Below, one piece after another: positions 34,909 to 44,104 of a DNA stretch of 64,000 bases. The notes beneath the pieces are model-generated. The model searched no databases. It saw only the letters and a list, made by a program, of their open reading frames with translations, and was not told where the DNA came from. Every line of letters begins with the position of its first letter. The first letter of the stretch is position 1. The position numbers and the translations under genes were made by a program. Source of the stretch: JAEYFP01 sp047602645 (lineage in GTDB: Bacteria > Bacillota > Clostridia > Lachnospirales > Lachnospiraceae); contig JASGGU010000008.1 in assembly GCA_047602645.1 (NCBI GenBank), positions 20,056 to 84,055 of the forward strand, read 5' to 3'.

Positions 34909-35799
34909 TTAATCAGGAAAGTTAATTTTCCCCTGCAACCAGACTGTTCCTTTAAAACGCCGGCCAACTTGTGGTTCACCAAGCAAATCTGTTTTGTTGA
35001 TACAGATATCAAACAGCAGTCCATTACAATTAATAGAAATTGAATAGATCTCTTCATTTGTTAAGCTGTTCGTTTCCAGTGTAAAATCTTCTATTTCTCC
35101 AAGAATCGAATATTGATCACACTCCACACCGTAAGGCATAAAATATGTGTCGACAAGACTGAAAACATCCTCTTTCAATATTTTTCGGGAGATCATCGTA
35201 TAAGTATCAATATCATCTAAAGTCAGATTTTCAAGAGCCTCCTCATCACCTTGTCTTGCGGCAACAATCAATTGATTTCTGTCATTTGCAGCCTTCTGAA
35301 TTCTCTCTTTTTCTTTTTCATTCTTTTTGATAGGAAGCATAATCTTTCCCTGAATGGAAAGTCCCGCTAAATTGACAGAAGTATTCTCTCTTGGAAGATT
35401 TTCTCTGATATTTTCTTTCATAAATGCAATTCCGTTTTGTAAATAGAATATAAGAGAGACACCAACTCTTAAATCATCGCAGACACCCGCAAAAGATTCT
35501 TTCTCGGCATGGCGTTCCACGGTAATATCTTCGTCTGTACTCACATGCATTCCCTTGCAGAATGGATAATAAAAATCAAGTGTCAAGTTATCCTCCGCAT
35601 CGTATTCTCCTCGCAATGTCATTCCTGCAGACTCTGAATACTCCTTGCTATATTCCACAAGTACACTACTCCTGTCCGTTTCAAGAAAATCTTTTTCATT
35701 TGGATTTATAATAATATCGTTCAACAGCTCTCTTAGATCTTTCTTTGTTCTAATATTGCTGAAGCCGACTGCTCGCAAATATTGATGCAACACAACCAC
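34909..35799 (-). CDS. DUF3881-type protein, function unknown
   Basis: Cytoplasmic protein of 296 aa with no membrane helix. The N-terminus (LHQYLRAVGFSNIRTKKDLR) resembles the DUF3881 family of clostridia. The C-terminal half is beta-rich and ends in FKGTVWLQGKINFPD. It has no catalytic motif I can name. It follows the HD-GYP gene by two bases and is probably the last gene of that operon; the insertion sequence landed just behind its stop codon, which may have removed the original terminator. Confidence 0.7.
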   Translation of the reverse strand: MVVLHQYLRAVGFSNIRTKKDLRELLNDIIINPNEKDFLETDRSSVLVEYSKEYSESAGMTLRGEYDAEDNLTLDFYYPFCKGMHVSTDEDITVERHAEKESFAGVCDDLRVGVSLIFYLQNGIAFMKENIRENLPRENTSVNLAGLSIQGKIMLPIKKNEKEKERIQKAANDRNQLIVAARQGDEEALENLTLDDIDTYTMISRKILKEDVFSLVDTYFMPYGVECDQYSILGEIEDFTLETNSLTNEEIYSISINCNGLLFDICINKTDLLGEPQVGRRFKGTVWLQGKINFPD

Positions 35800-35801
35800 C
35801 T

Positions 35802-36857
35802 CTAATTAATTACTTTCTCAATATACAGATCCTGAACCTCTACAAGATTAATGATCCGCTCCTTGTTATAAATATTTCCATTTTTATCCTTTATCATACG
35901 AATAATCGGTCTATCCGTAAAATGTTCGTTCTGTTCAATCACAATCGCCTCTTCACCATCATTTGTGAGCACAAGCGATCCCACCGGATATTCCGCTACA
36001 AAATTCAGGAATATATCCACAACCTTTCCATCAAAATAAATATCCTTATAACTCTTTAAATACTCAATTGCTTCCTGAACCTTAATCTGTTCGCAGCCAA
36101 TTCCACAAATTTTATCATCGAAGCTATCACAAACGGAAACAATTCTTATCTCAATCGGAATATTTTTTTGTTTAAGCGGATAACCGGTTCCATTCAGCCT
36201 TTCATGATGAAATAAAATAATTTTTTTCGAAATACTGCTCATCCAGTTTTCTTTTTCTACAGATGAAAAACCATATACAGTATGCTTCTTAAATTCAAAC
36301 AAATTATCCGGTGAAAAACTTTCAATATTTACATTACAATAATCAATAGAAATATACTTCAAACCAAGATCATGAAGCAGACTGCCGACTCCTATATTAT
36401 ACACTAAATTCTGCGACAAATTCATTTTCAGTGCAGTTAAAATTGATAACGCAGACACATTGATTGAATGATCATAAATATCCGCATCTCGTTCCTTAAT
36501 ATCATATACCTTTTCAACAACCTCTTCCTTGCTGAAAATATCGGCTATGATTTCTTCCGCAGTCTCAGAAATTTTTTCCAGTCCGGCATCATTTTTGCAA
36601 ATATGATTTTCCAATATAAACCGAATCTTGTTTCTACAATCTCTGTGTACTTCTTCCTTAATAATTTCCTTCGGTTTATTTATAAAAATCTCAGGTTCAA
36701 AAATACAAACCTCGTCAATTCCATATCCTTTTACTTTATCAATATGCATCGCATGTAAACAGGTGCCTTCATAATAAAGCATCTGTTTATTTTCCAACAT
36801 AACAGGCTTAGCTAAATATTCTCCACCTTGTAAATCTTGAACCTGAACTACCTTCAT
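35802..36857 (-). CDS. HD-GYP domain protein (cyclic-di-GMP phosphodiesterase family)
   Basis: Predicted cytoplasmic phosphodiesterase, about 351 aa. The metal-binding motifs SLLHDLGLKYI (HD) and FHHERLNGTGYPLKQK (HHExxxGxGYP) are intact; the N-terminal 100 residues are a small domain starting VVQVQDLQGGEYLAKPVM, seen in other clostridial HD-GYP proteins. A GTG seven codons upstream could also start the protein, but ATG at 36857 gives the family N-terminus. Neighbours are a DUF4446 gene upstream and DUF3881 downstream on the same strand. It hydrolyses cyclic-di-GMP if active (family knowledge). Confidence 0.87.
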   Translation of the reverse strand: MKVVQVQDLQGGEYLAKPVMLENKQMLYYEGTCLHAMHIDKVKGYGIDEVCIFEPEIFINKPKEIIKEEVHRDCRNKIRFILENHICKNDAGLEKISETAEEIIADIFSKEEVVEKVYDIKERDADIYDHSINVSALSILTALKMNLSQNLVYNIGVGSLLHDLGLKYISIDYCNVNIESFSPDNLFEFKKHTVYGFSSVEKENWMSSISKKIILFHHERLNGTGYPLKQKNIPIEIRIVSVCDSFDDKICGIGCEQIKVQEAIEYLKSYKDIYFDGKVVDIFLNFVAEYPVGSLVLTNDGEEAIVIEQNEHFTDRPIIRMIKDKNGNIYNKERIINLVEVQDLYIEKVIN

Positions 36858-36891
36858 AAATACCTGACTCTTTCCCACTGATCAAATATCA

Positions 36892-37416
36892 TTAATTAAA
36901 ATCAACTGTCTCTTCCTGTAATGCCAGCATCAGCGCTTTCTTTTCCTCTTCTCCAAGCGATATTGCACATTGTCCCTCAATGATTTCTTTTGTATAGACA
37001 TAACAACCATCACTGCTATGTACCGAATTCAAAATAAAACCTGTCTGATTGTCATTAAGTAATGCAATACTAAAACTGAGCTTTCCACCCATTTCCTTAA
37101 ATGCATCATACTTCACAATACCAACTCTCTGATAGGTGTCCCGCAAATTTTCAATAATTTTTTTGATATCACGCTTGTTCTTTTCCGCAGCAGCTTTTAA
37201 TGAATTGATATCATTAAAAACGCTTGAAATTTCTTCTTCGAGGCTTTTTGCTTTCTTTCCCTGCATAAACTTATCATAGCTTTTTTTTAGGCTGCTGTAC
37301 TTTCCTAATAAAATAAAAAGTACAATAAAAACCGTAATTAATAGTACAAATAAAATAATAAACAGAATTCCCGGATCCATCTCCAATCCAAGAACTGAAA
37401 ACACATTGCTTGCCAT
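36892..37416 (-). CDS. DUF4446 membrane-anchored protein
   Basis: 174 aa with one N-terminal membrane helix (about 16-40), then a coiled-coil stretch (45-95) and a compact domain with RVGIVKYDAFKEMGGKLSFS (split from ALLND) that matches DUF4446. The family is often found beside parB in clostridia; function unknown. It follows parB by 45 bp on the same strand. Confidence 0.85.
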   Translation of the reverse strand: MASNVFSVLGLEMDPGILFIILFVLLITVFIVLFILLGKYSSLKKSYDKFMQGKKAKSLEEEISSVFNDINSLKAAAEKNKRDIKKIIENLRDTYQRVGIVKYDAFKEMGGKLSFSIALLNDNQTGFILNSVHSSDGCYVYTKEIIEGQCAISLGEEEKKALMLALQEETVDFN

Positions 37417-37461
37417 TTATTCTAAACTCCTCTCAAGTACCTTGCATTACTTTTCACATTT

Positions 37462-38346
37462 TTATTTTGATATGCTCATAAATAAATCCATTAAACGCTC
37501 CAAATCTTCTTTGGAATAATAATCAATCTCAATTTTTCCTTTTTCATTATCCTTCGCCTGAATCTGTACCTTTGTGCCAAGAGAAATTTTTAACTTTTCT
37601 TCAAGATCCCGATAAATAAAATCCAACTCAACAGAGGTTTTCTTCTTCTCTTTTTTAGGTTTATTCAGATCTTTTACAAACTTTTCAATATCACGAACAG
37701 ACAGCTTTTCATCAAATACCTTTTGCGCCATCGTATATTGGAGCTCCGGATCTCCAATTGCTAATAACGCTCTGGCATGTCCGGGTGAAATCATCTCTGT
37801 AATAACCATATGCTGTACTTCATCATTTAGCTTCAACAAACGCATAGAATTTGTAACGGCAGCCCTGCTCTTTGAAACACGCTCCGCAACCTCATCCTGC
37901 TTTAAATTAAATTCTGTCAGCAATCTTTTGTATGCCTGCGCTTCTTCAATTGGATTTAAATCCTCTCTTTGAATATTCTCAATCAACGAAATTTCTACAA
38001 TTTCCTGTTCCGAATAGTTACGGATAATAACAGGAACTTCCTTTAATCCGGCAAGCTTTGCTGCTCTCCATCTTCTTTCTCCGGCAATAATCTCATAATA
38101 ATCTTTCCGATCCTGTACTAAAATCGGCTGAATAATTCCAAATTGCTTAATGGATTCTGCCAATTCTTGAAGTGCATCCTCATCAAAATTTTTACGTGGC
38201 TGTTCCCTATTTGGCTCCACCTTTGTAATTTTTACATATTTATCAGGAGTGACTCCGGATTCCGCTTCTCCTTTTTTATTTTTTCCTTCAATTGCAACCT
38301 CTGGAATCAGAGCATCTAACCCCTTGCCTAAACCTCTTGCAGCCAT
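37462..38346 (-). CDS. parB: Chromosome-partitioning protein ParB
   Basis: CTP-dependent clamp that loads at parS and helps organise and segregate the origin, 294 aa. The CTP-binding/N-terminal region contains IIAGERRWRAAKLAGL, followed by the helix-turn-helix (DEVAERVSKSRAAVTNSMRL). Two perfect parS palindromes lie about 1 kb upstream at 39359 and 39406. It is 55 bp after parA, with which it forms a pair on the minus strand. Confidence 0.97.
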   Translation of the reverse strand: MAARGLGKGLDALIPEVAIEGKNKKGEAESGVTPDKYVKITKVEPNREQPRKNFDEDALQELAESIKQFGIIQPILVQDRKDYYEIIAGERRWRAAKLAGLKEVPVIIRNYSEQEIVEISLIENIQREDLNPIEEAQAYKRLLTEFNLKQDEVAERVSKSRAAVTNSMRLLKLNDEVQHMVITEMISPGHARALLAIGDPELQYTMAQKVFDEKLSVRDIEKFVKDLNKPKKEKKKTSVELDFIYRDLEEKLKISLGTKVQIQAKDNEKGKIEIDYYSKEDLERLMDLFMSISK

Positions 38347-38401
38347 CTTAATCTCCTTTTAGGTACAGTTTTATTCCAAGCTTATCCATTTAAAATAAAA
38401 A

Positions 38402-39163
38402 TTAATTATGATTAATAACTTCTTCAGCCAGTGCAGCATAATTCTCTGCTCCCACCGATTTTGAATCATAAAAACAAATCGGCATTCCATGGCTAGGAGC
38501 TTCTGCCAGACGAATATTTCTGGGTATTAATGTGCTATATACATTTTGCTTCAAATTTTCCTTTACATTTTCTACAACCTGTGCCGATAAATTTGTTCTT
38601 GAATCATACATAGTAAATACAACACCATCAATATCCAAATCTTCATTCAGTCTTTTTTTAACAAGATTGATCGTATGAATTAATTGACTCAATCCTTCCA
38701 GTGCATAATATTCACACTGAATAGGAACCAATACCGAATCTGCTGTCGTCATAGCATTCACTGTCAACATACTTAAAGAAGGAGGACAATCAATAATAAT
38801 AAAATCATAATCTTCTTTTACCCAATCTACTTCCTGCTTTAATATGTACTCCTTCTTATCCACGCCGATCATTTCAATTTCTGCCGCAGCCAGATTTACA
38901 TTGGCAGGCAATACAGAAAGATTTTCAAAAACATTTTTGATAATGCAATCTTGAATTGAACATTCCCCTAACAATAATTCATAGATCGTATTGTCCAATG
39001 CGTTTTTATCAATTCCAAAACCACTCGTGGCATTTCCTTGCGGATCACTGTCAATAACTAGTATTCGCTTACCCTTCTGTGCCAGAGCAGCAGATAAATT
39101 AATAGCTGTAGTTGTCTTGCCAACACCGCCCTTTTGATTAGCAATTGCAATTACTTTTCCCAT
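38402..39163 (-). CDS. parA: Chromosome-partitioning ATPase ParA
   Basis: Deviant-Walker ATPase, 253 aa. The P-loop KGGVGKTTTA starts at residue 11, with the Walker B region DYDFIIIDCPPSL. Works with ParB on parS; in Bacillus relatives it also influences DnaA. The start has GAGGATTATA upstream. A 183-aa coiled-coil gene and rsmG lie upstream, separated by the parS-containing gap. Confidence 0.97.
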   Translation of the reverse strand: MGKVIAIANQKGGVGKTTTAINLSAALAQKGKRILVIDSDPQGNATSGFGIDKNALDNTIYELLLGECSIQDCIIKNVFENLSVLPANVNLAAAEIEMIGVDKKEYILKQEVDWVKEDYDFIIIDCPPSLSMLTVNAMTTADSVLVPIQCEYYALEGLSQLIHTINLVKKRLNEDLDIDGVVFTMYDSRTNLSAQVVENVKENLKQNVYSTLIPRNIRLAEAPSHGMPICFYDSKSVGAENYAALAEEVINHN

Positions 39164-39297
39164 TATAATCCTCTTTATACTTTCCTCTTCCTAGCACAAC
39201 TTAGTGCGCTAATTATCAGTATACCGTAAGCAAATCTATTTTTCAATCACTCTTTCTAAAATTATTTTATATCTAATTTAAAATGGCAGCTTAATAA

Positions 39298-39421
39298 TGT
39301 TTCACATCCATTTTTTATAAAATGTTTCACGGTTTTCATACAAGATATTGACATTGAATGTTTCACGTGAAACATTATATAGTGTTTTACTTCTTGCTTA
39401 ACAAATGTTTCACGTGAAACA
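39298..39421. promoter_or_regulatory. parS cluster: two perfect sites and two half sites
   Basis: TGTTTCACGTGAAACA occurs at 39359-39374 and 39406-39421, both perfect 16-bp palindromes identical to the Bacillus-type consensus. The half site TGTTTCAC occurs at 39298-39305 and 39323-39330 without its partner arm. The cluster lies between parA and the next upstream gene, in the 263-bp gap 39164-39426. Confidence 0.95.
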
Positions 39422-39426
39422 AGCTA

Positions 39427-39978
39427 TTAATTTTTATTATATAATTCTATTATATCATCTATTTTTTTCATAATATACCTTAATTCCATCTTTGTTCTTA
39501 CAGGATCATTATCTATAATCTTACTGCAAAGTTCTAACTTATGATTAACCTTTTTTAATTCATCAAAAACAAAAACATTTATGAGTGAATTCTCACTGTC
39601 TTGATACAAAGGTTTTATATTTTCTTCAAGTGATTCTGTTTTGAAAAGAGAGCACAACTGTTCCAGTTTTTTAACTTTCTCCTTATAATAATTCATCTGT
39701 TCATAAATAGAATCGTTAAATTTAATTAACTTTTCTTTATCTTTTTGTAAATCATTCATCTTCTCTTTATTTGTACTTACAATGTTTCTTGGAGAAAAAA
39801 TACCATAATCAATATCTTCACTCTTTGTTAATTGTAAAATGGTTTCTTCCAGTTCTCCAATTTTCGAAGAATTATTATCATGTAACAATTTTAAACGAAT
39901 TTCTTCCCTATTAAATTCTTCGAATAATTCATCTATGATCTTTTGACCCTCTTGATATGCACCATTTTTTTCATCCAT
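39427..39978 (-). CDS. Coiled-coil protein with histidine-kinase-like C-terminus, lacking a catalytic domain
   Basis: 183 aa, mostly charged coiled coil (about residues 1-130). The last 45 residues (FDELKKVNHKLELCSKIIDN and DPVRTKMELRYIMKKIDDII) resemble the dimerisation helices of DegS-type sensor kinases, where ELC and the D-P-x-R-x-K-x-EL spacing recur. There is no ATPase domain after them and no matching His-Asp. It lies between parA and rsmG on the same strand. Function unknown; a kinase remnant or a signalling adaptor are options. Confidence 0.75.
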   Translation of the reverse strand: MDEKNGAYQEGQKIIDELFEEFNREEIRLKLLHDNNSSKIGELEETILQLTKSEDIDYGIFSPRNIVSTNKEKMNDLQKDKEKLIKFNDSIYEQMNYYKEKVKKLEQLCSLFKTESLEENIKPLYQDSENSLINVFVFDELKKVNHKLELCSKIIDNDPVRTKMELRYIMKKIDDIIELYNKN

Positions 39979-40000
39979 TGTATAGTTTCCTTATCAAAAA

Positions 40001-40720
40001 TCAATTAATTGGCTCTTTACTTGGAATACCTGCTTTTCTTGGATATTTGCTTTTCGTTCTTCCTATTTTTTTAATAATTACTAAAGTACGTCCCATATTT
40101 GTATTAGGAAGTTTTAATTCTTCAATTTTCTCAATCTTTCCACCTAATACACAAACTGCTCTTTTTGCTTCACTAATTTCTTCCTTTGCAGTCTCCGTTT
40201 TATAAGATATAAAGTATCCGCCCTCTTTTACAAAAGGAATACAGTATTCTGAAAGTGTGGATAAATTAGCGACTGCCCGAGAAGTACAAATATCAAATTG
40301 TTCCCGATAAGTAATCTGGTGAGATAAATCCTCGGCTCGTCCATGAACAGCTCTAACATTTTGTAATTGCAACTTTTCAATAACGGCATCCAAAAACTTA
40401 ATTCTTTTATTCAAGGAATCCAATAAAACAATTTCTACATTCGGATACATAATCTTAATTGGAATTCCCGGAAAACCAGCACCTGTTCCTAAGTCTAAAA
40501 TTGTCTGATCCTTTAGTGAAATATAGTTAGCAATCGTAAGACTATCTACAAAATGCTTATCAATTACTTCTTGCAGTTCCGTAATTGCAGTCAGATTCAT
40601 AAAAGAATTCCATTCAAGCAACAATTCATAATATTGTGTAAATTGAATCAACTGTATCTCTGTTAATGTAATATTCCATTTTTTTAAAGAGCAACTAAGT
40701 GCATTCATTTCATACTTCAT
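40001..40720 (-). CDS. rsmG: 16S rRNA (guanine527-N7)-methyltransferase RsmG
   Basis: SAM-dependent methyltransferase of the small-subunit rRNA, 239 aa from ATG 40720. The SAM site DLGTGAGFPGIPIKIMYP and IVLLDSLNKRIKFLD are typical. The frame is open further upstream, but that stretch lies inside mnmG; the chosen ATG overlaps mnmG by 11 bases with AGGTAAAG upstream. Part of the conserved origin-proximal cluster. Confidence 0.94.
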   Translation of the reverse strand: MKYEMNALSCSLKKWNITLTEIQLIQFTQYYELLLEWNSFMNLTAITELQEVIDKHFVDSLTIANYISLKDQTILDLGTGAGFPGIPIKIMYPNVEIVLLDSLNKRIKFLDAVIEKLQLQNVRAVHGRAEDLSHQITYREQFDICTSRAVANLSTLSEYCIPFVKEGGYFISYKTETAKEEISEAKRAVCVLGGKIEKIEELKLPNTNMGRTLVIIKKIGRTKSKYPRKAGIPSKEPIN

Positions 40721-42611
40721 CAGCTTTACCTGTTTTTTTCTGTTCCAAATAAACCAGCAATACGGAAATATCCGCCGGAGAAACACCAGAGATCCTAGAT
40801 GCCTGTCCAATAGATACCGGCTGATAGGTATTCAGCTTCTGCTGTGCTTCTGTTCGAAGTCCCTTCATCGACAAATAATTAATATCCTTTGGAAGTTTCT
40901 TACCCTCCAATTTTTTAAAAGCCTCTACCTGTTTCAATTGTTTTCTAATATAACCTTCATACTTAATATTAATATTTACTTGTTCAATTACATCCTGCGG
41001 AAGTGAAGGTCTTCCCTCATCAATTTCAATAATAACCTCATAAGACAATTCCGGTCTGCTAATTAACTCTGACAAATTGGAACCTGACTTTAATTCAGTA
41101 CTTCCATGTCTCCGTAATAATTCCTGAACCTTCTCGGAAGAACCGACATACGTATGACGCAAACGAAGCAACTCTTCCTCAATCAATTGTTTCTTATTAC
41201 ATAATTCTTCATATTGCTTTTTTGTAATCAGACCAATTTCATAACCTTTTTTTCTAAGGCGCAAATCAGCATTATCCTGTCTTAACAATAGCCGATATTC
41301 CGCCCGCGAAGTCATCATTCGATAAGGCTCATGATTTTCTTTTGTCACAAGATCGTCAATCAGAACACCAATATATCCCTCCGAACGATCAATAATAACA
41401 AGCTCACGACCAAAAACAGAAAGAGCAGCATTAATGCCCGCAACCAATCCCTGTGCCGCTGCTTCCTCATAACCAGAGCTTCCGTTAAACTGTCCCCCAC
41501 TGAATAAATTTTTTATTGTTTTAAATTCAAGTGTTGGTGCCAGCTGTCTCGGATCAATACAATCATATTCAATTGCATAAGCATTTCTTACAATTTTACA
41601 ATGTTCCAGCCCCGGAACAGTTCTATACATCGAAACTTGAACATCCTCAGGAAGTGAACTGGACATTCCTCCTACATACATCTCATTTGTACAAGTTCCT
41701 TCCGGCTCAATAAAAACCTGATGACGCTCCTTATCGGCAAACCTCACCACTTTATCTTCAATAGAAGGACAATACCGGGGGCCGGTACCCTCAATAACTC
41801 CGGCATAAATCGGCGAACGATCTAAATTATTTCTGATAATTTCATGAGTTTGTTCATTCGTATAAGTAAGAAAGCAGGAAACCTGCTTCTTCTGGATCAA
41901 TTCAGGATCAGTAGAAAATGAAAAAGGGACAATCCTCTTATCACCAAACTGTTCTTCCATTTTTGAAAAATCAATCGTTCGTTTATCCATTCTCGCAGGC
42001 GTACCCGTCTTAAAGCGATATAACGTAATACCGGCAGCTTTTAAGGAATCTGATAAATGAGTTGCAGCCTGCAGTCCATTCGGCCCGGTATAAGTAATTG
42101 CTTCTCCGCAAAGACACCTTGCTTTCAAATAAGTACCTGTACATAAAACAACTGCCTTTGCACGATAAATACAACCAGAAACAATTTTAACACCCTTTAC
42201 AACTTGATCTTCTATTATTAATTCTGATACTTCTGCCTGCTTAATGGACAAATGCTCCTGATTTTCCAAAACCATTCTCATTGTCCTGGAATATTCCTCT
42301 TTATCAGCTTGTGCCCGAAGTGAATGAACGGCAGGACCTTTAGATACATTCAGCATCTTTGACTGTATAAAGGTCTTATCAATATTTTTTCCCATCTCCC
42401 CGCCAAGTGCATCAATCTCCCTTACAAGATGACCTTTGGAACTTCCGCCGATATTCGGATTACACGGCATTAATGCAATACTATTAATATTTACTGTAAA
42501 AATAATTGTTTCCAGACCAAGCCTTGCGCTTACAAGTGCAGCTTCACAGCCGGCATGCCCTGCCCCGACAACAACTATATCATAATTTTCTTCAAAAGAC
42601 ATTTTTATCAC
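40710..42611 (-). CDS. mnmG: tRNA uridine-5-carboxymethylaminomethyl modification enzyme MnmG
   Basis: FAD protein that with MnmE modifies the wobble uridine of several tRNAs, 633 aa. The FAD dinucleotide motif IVVVGAGHAGCEAAL is at the N-terminus, MSSSLPEDVQ and GGQFNGSSGYEEAAAQGLVA are conserved blocks. The GTG start at 42611 has GAGG six bases away; an ATG three codons later is the alternative. Lies 13 bp after mnmE. Confidence 0.96.
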   Translation of the reverse strand: MIKMSFEENYDIVVVGAGHAGCEAALVSARLGLETIIFTVNINSIALMPCNPNIGGSSKGHLVREIDALGGEMGKNIDKTFIQSKMLNVSKGPAVHSLRAQADKEEYSRTMRMVLENQEHLSIKQAEVSELIIEDQVVKGVKIVSGCIYRAKAVVLCTGTYLKARCLCGEAITYTGPNGLQAATHLSDSLKAAGITLYRFKTGTPARMDKRTIDFSKMEEQFGDKRIVPFSFSTDPELIQKKQVSCFLTYTNEQTHEIIRNNLDRSPIYAGVIEGTGPRYCPSIEDKVVRFADKERHQVFIEPEGTCTNEMYVGGMSSSLPEDVQVSMYRTVPGLEHCKIVRNAYAIEYDCIDPRQLAPTLEFKTIKNLFSGGQFNGSSGYEEAAAQGLVAGINAALSVFGRELVIIDRSEGYIGVLIDDLVTKENHEPYRMMTSRAEYRLLLRQDNADLRLRKKGYEIGLITKKQYEELCNKKQLIEEELLRLRHTYVGSSEKVQELLRRHGSTELKSGSNLSELISRPELSYEVIIEIDEGRPSLPQDVIEQVNINIKYEGYIRKQLKQVEAFKKLEGKKLPKDINYLSMKGLRTEAQQKLNTYQPVSIGQASRISGVSPADISVLLVYLEQKKTGKADEV

Positions 42612-42624
42612 TCATTTCCTCTAT

Positions 42625-44001
42625 CTATTTTCCCATACAAAATTTTGCAAAAATTTCATTGACAACATCTTCTTCTATTTGTTCTCCAATAATTCTACCG
42701 AGATCATCATAAGCATTTATCAAATCAATCGAATAAAAATCCTCAGGCATCCCGGAATCAATACTCTGCAAAACCTCTCTTAAACTTCTTTCCGTATCAC
42801 ATAACAAATCTTTATGACGCACATTTGTAATAAACACCTCGTCATTATAATTCATGCGACCGGATAAGAATAATTCTTTTATATAAAGTTTAAATTCTAA
42901 AATTCCTATTTCATCCCTCGCAGAAATCTGTATAATTTTACTGTCCGTATATTTTTTAATATCTTCAGCACAAACAACCTGCTGCAAATCACTTTTGTTC
43001 AATAAAACAATAGTCTGCTTATCTTTAATAAAATCAAATAATTCTAAATCCATATCATCAAGTGAAACAGATGAATCAATCAGCATCAGAATCAAATCCG
43101 CTTCCTTTGCATATTTCATAGCTCGTTCCACACCTATTTTTTCCACAAGATCATTTGTATTTCTGATTCCTGCCGTATCTGTAATATTTAATGAAATTCC
43201 ATCTATTTGAACTTTTTCTTCTAAAGCATCCCTTGTGGTACCTGCAATTTCAGTCACAATTGCCCGATCCGCTCCGACAAGTACATTTAACAAAGATGAT
43301 TTTCCAACATTGGGTTTTCCAATTATTACAGTACGGATACCCTCTGATAATACTCTTCCATCCCGAAATGAATCAGAAAGCAGATGAACCTGTTCATATA
43401 AATTCTGAACTTTTTCCTTTAAATTCTCCGGATATCCATCAAGACTGATATGCTCAGGATCATCCAAAGCAGATTCAATGAATGCAACTTCATATAAAAT
43501 CGCATCCCTGATCTGCTTTATTTTCTCATATAACTTTCCTGTCAGCTGATTTAACGAATTATGTAACGCATATTGATTTTTTGAATGAATCAAATCTATC
43601 ACTGCTTCCGCTTCCGATAAATCAATTCTTCCATTTAAAAAAGCTCGCTTCGTAAATTCTCCAGGTTCCGCAGCTCTTGCTCCATATTTAATAACTGTTT
43701 CCAAAATACGATTCATAATCAAAATACCACCATGACAGTTAATCTCAATTGTATCTTCTTTTGTAAAACTGTTAGGGCCCTTCATAACCAGCAGCAAAAC
43801 CTCATCAATCAATTCCTTACCATCAAATAAAAAACCATAATATACATGATGACTTTGAAAAGAATTTAATTCTTTATGATTTTTTAATCGGAACAGCTTT
43901 GATGCAATCAAAAAAGCTTCAGCACCGCTTATTCTGATAATTCCGATTCCTGCGGGATTCATGCCCGTTGCAATAGCGGCAATTGTTTCTGAATGAATCA
44001 T
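42625..44001 (-). CDS. mnmE: tRNA modification GTPase MnmE
   Basis: GTPase partner of MnmG, 458 aa. The N-terminal folate-binding domain contains AIATGMNPAGIGIIRISG; the G domain contains GKPNVGKSSLLN (G1), GTTRD (G2), DTAGI (G3) and NKSD (G4); the C-terminus ends FCMGK with the conserved Cys. A short hairpin precedes it in the 103-bp gap after jag. Cotranscribed with mnmG. Confidence 0.97.
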   Translation of the reverse strand: MIHSETIAAIATGMNPAGIGIIRISGAEAFLIASKLFRLKNHKELNSFQSHHVYYGFLFDGKELIDEVLLLVMKGPNSFTKEDTIEINCHGGILIMNRILETVIKYGARAAEPGEFTKRAFLNGRIDLSEAEAVIDLIHSKNQYALHNSLNQLTGKLYEKIKQIRDAILYEVAFIESALDDPEHISLDGYPENLKEKVQNLYEQVHLLSDSFRDGRVLSEGIRTVIIGKPNVGKSSLLNVLVGADRAIVTEIAGTTRDALEEKVQIDGISLNITDTAGIRNTNDLVEKIGVERAMKYAKEADLILMLIDSSVSLDDMDLELFDFIKDKQTIVLLNKSDLQQVVCAEDIKKYTDSKIIQISARDEIGILEFKLYIKELFLSGRMNYNDEVFITNVRHKDLLCDTERSLREVLQSIDSGMPEDFYSIDLINAYDDLGRIIGEQIEEDVVNEIFAKFCMGK

Positions 44002-44104
44002 ATAATCTCCTAAAAATAAATTTATCTATGCAATAAATATTATAACCCGGTCGTTTTATAAAAAACAACCGGATTATACGATTAATAACAGAAATATATA
44101 ATTT

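Noticed and set aside
44041..44076. Terminator between jag and mnmE
   Set aside because: The inverted repeat around AACCGG is imperfect (two mismatches) and the following bases are only weakly T-rich, so it was left out of the feature list.
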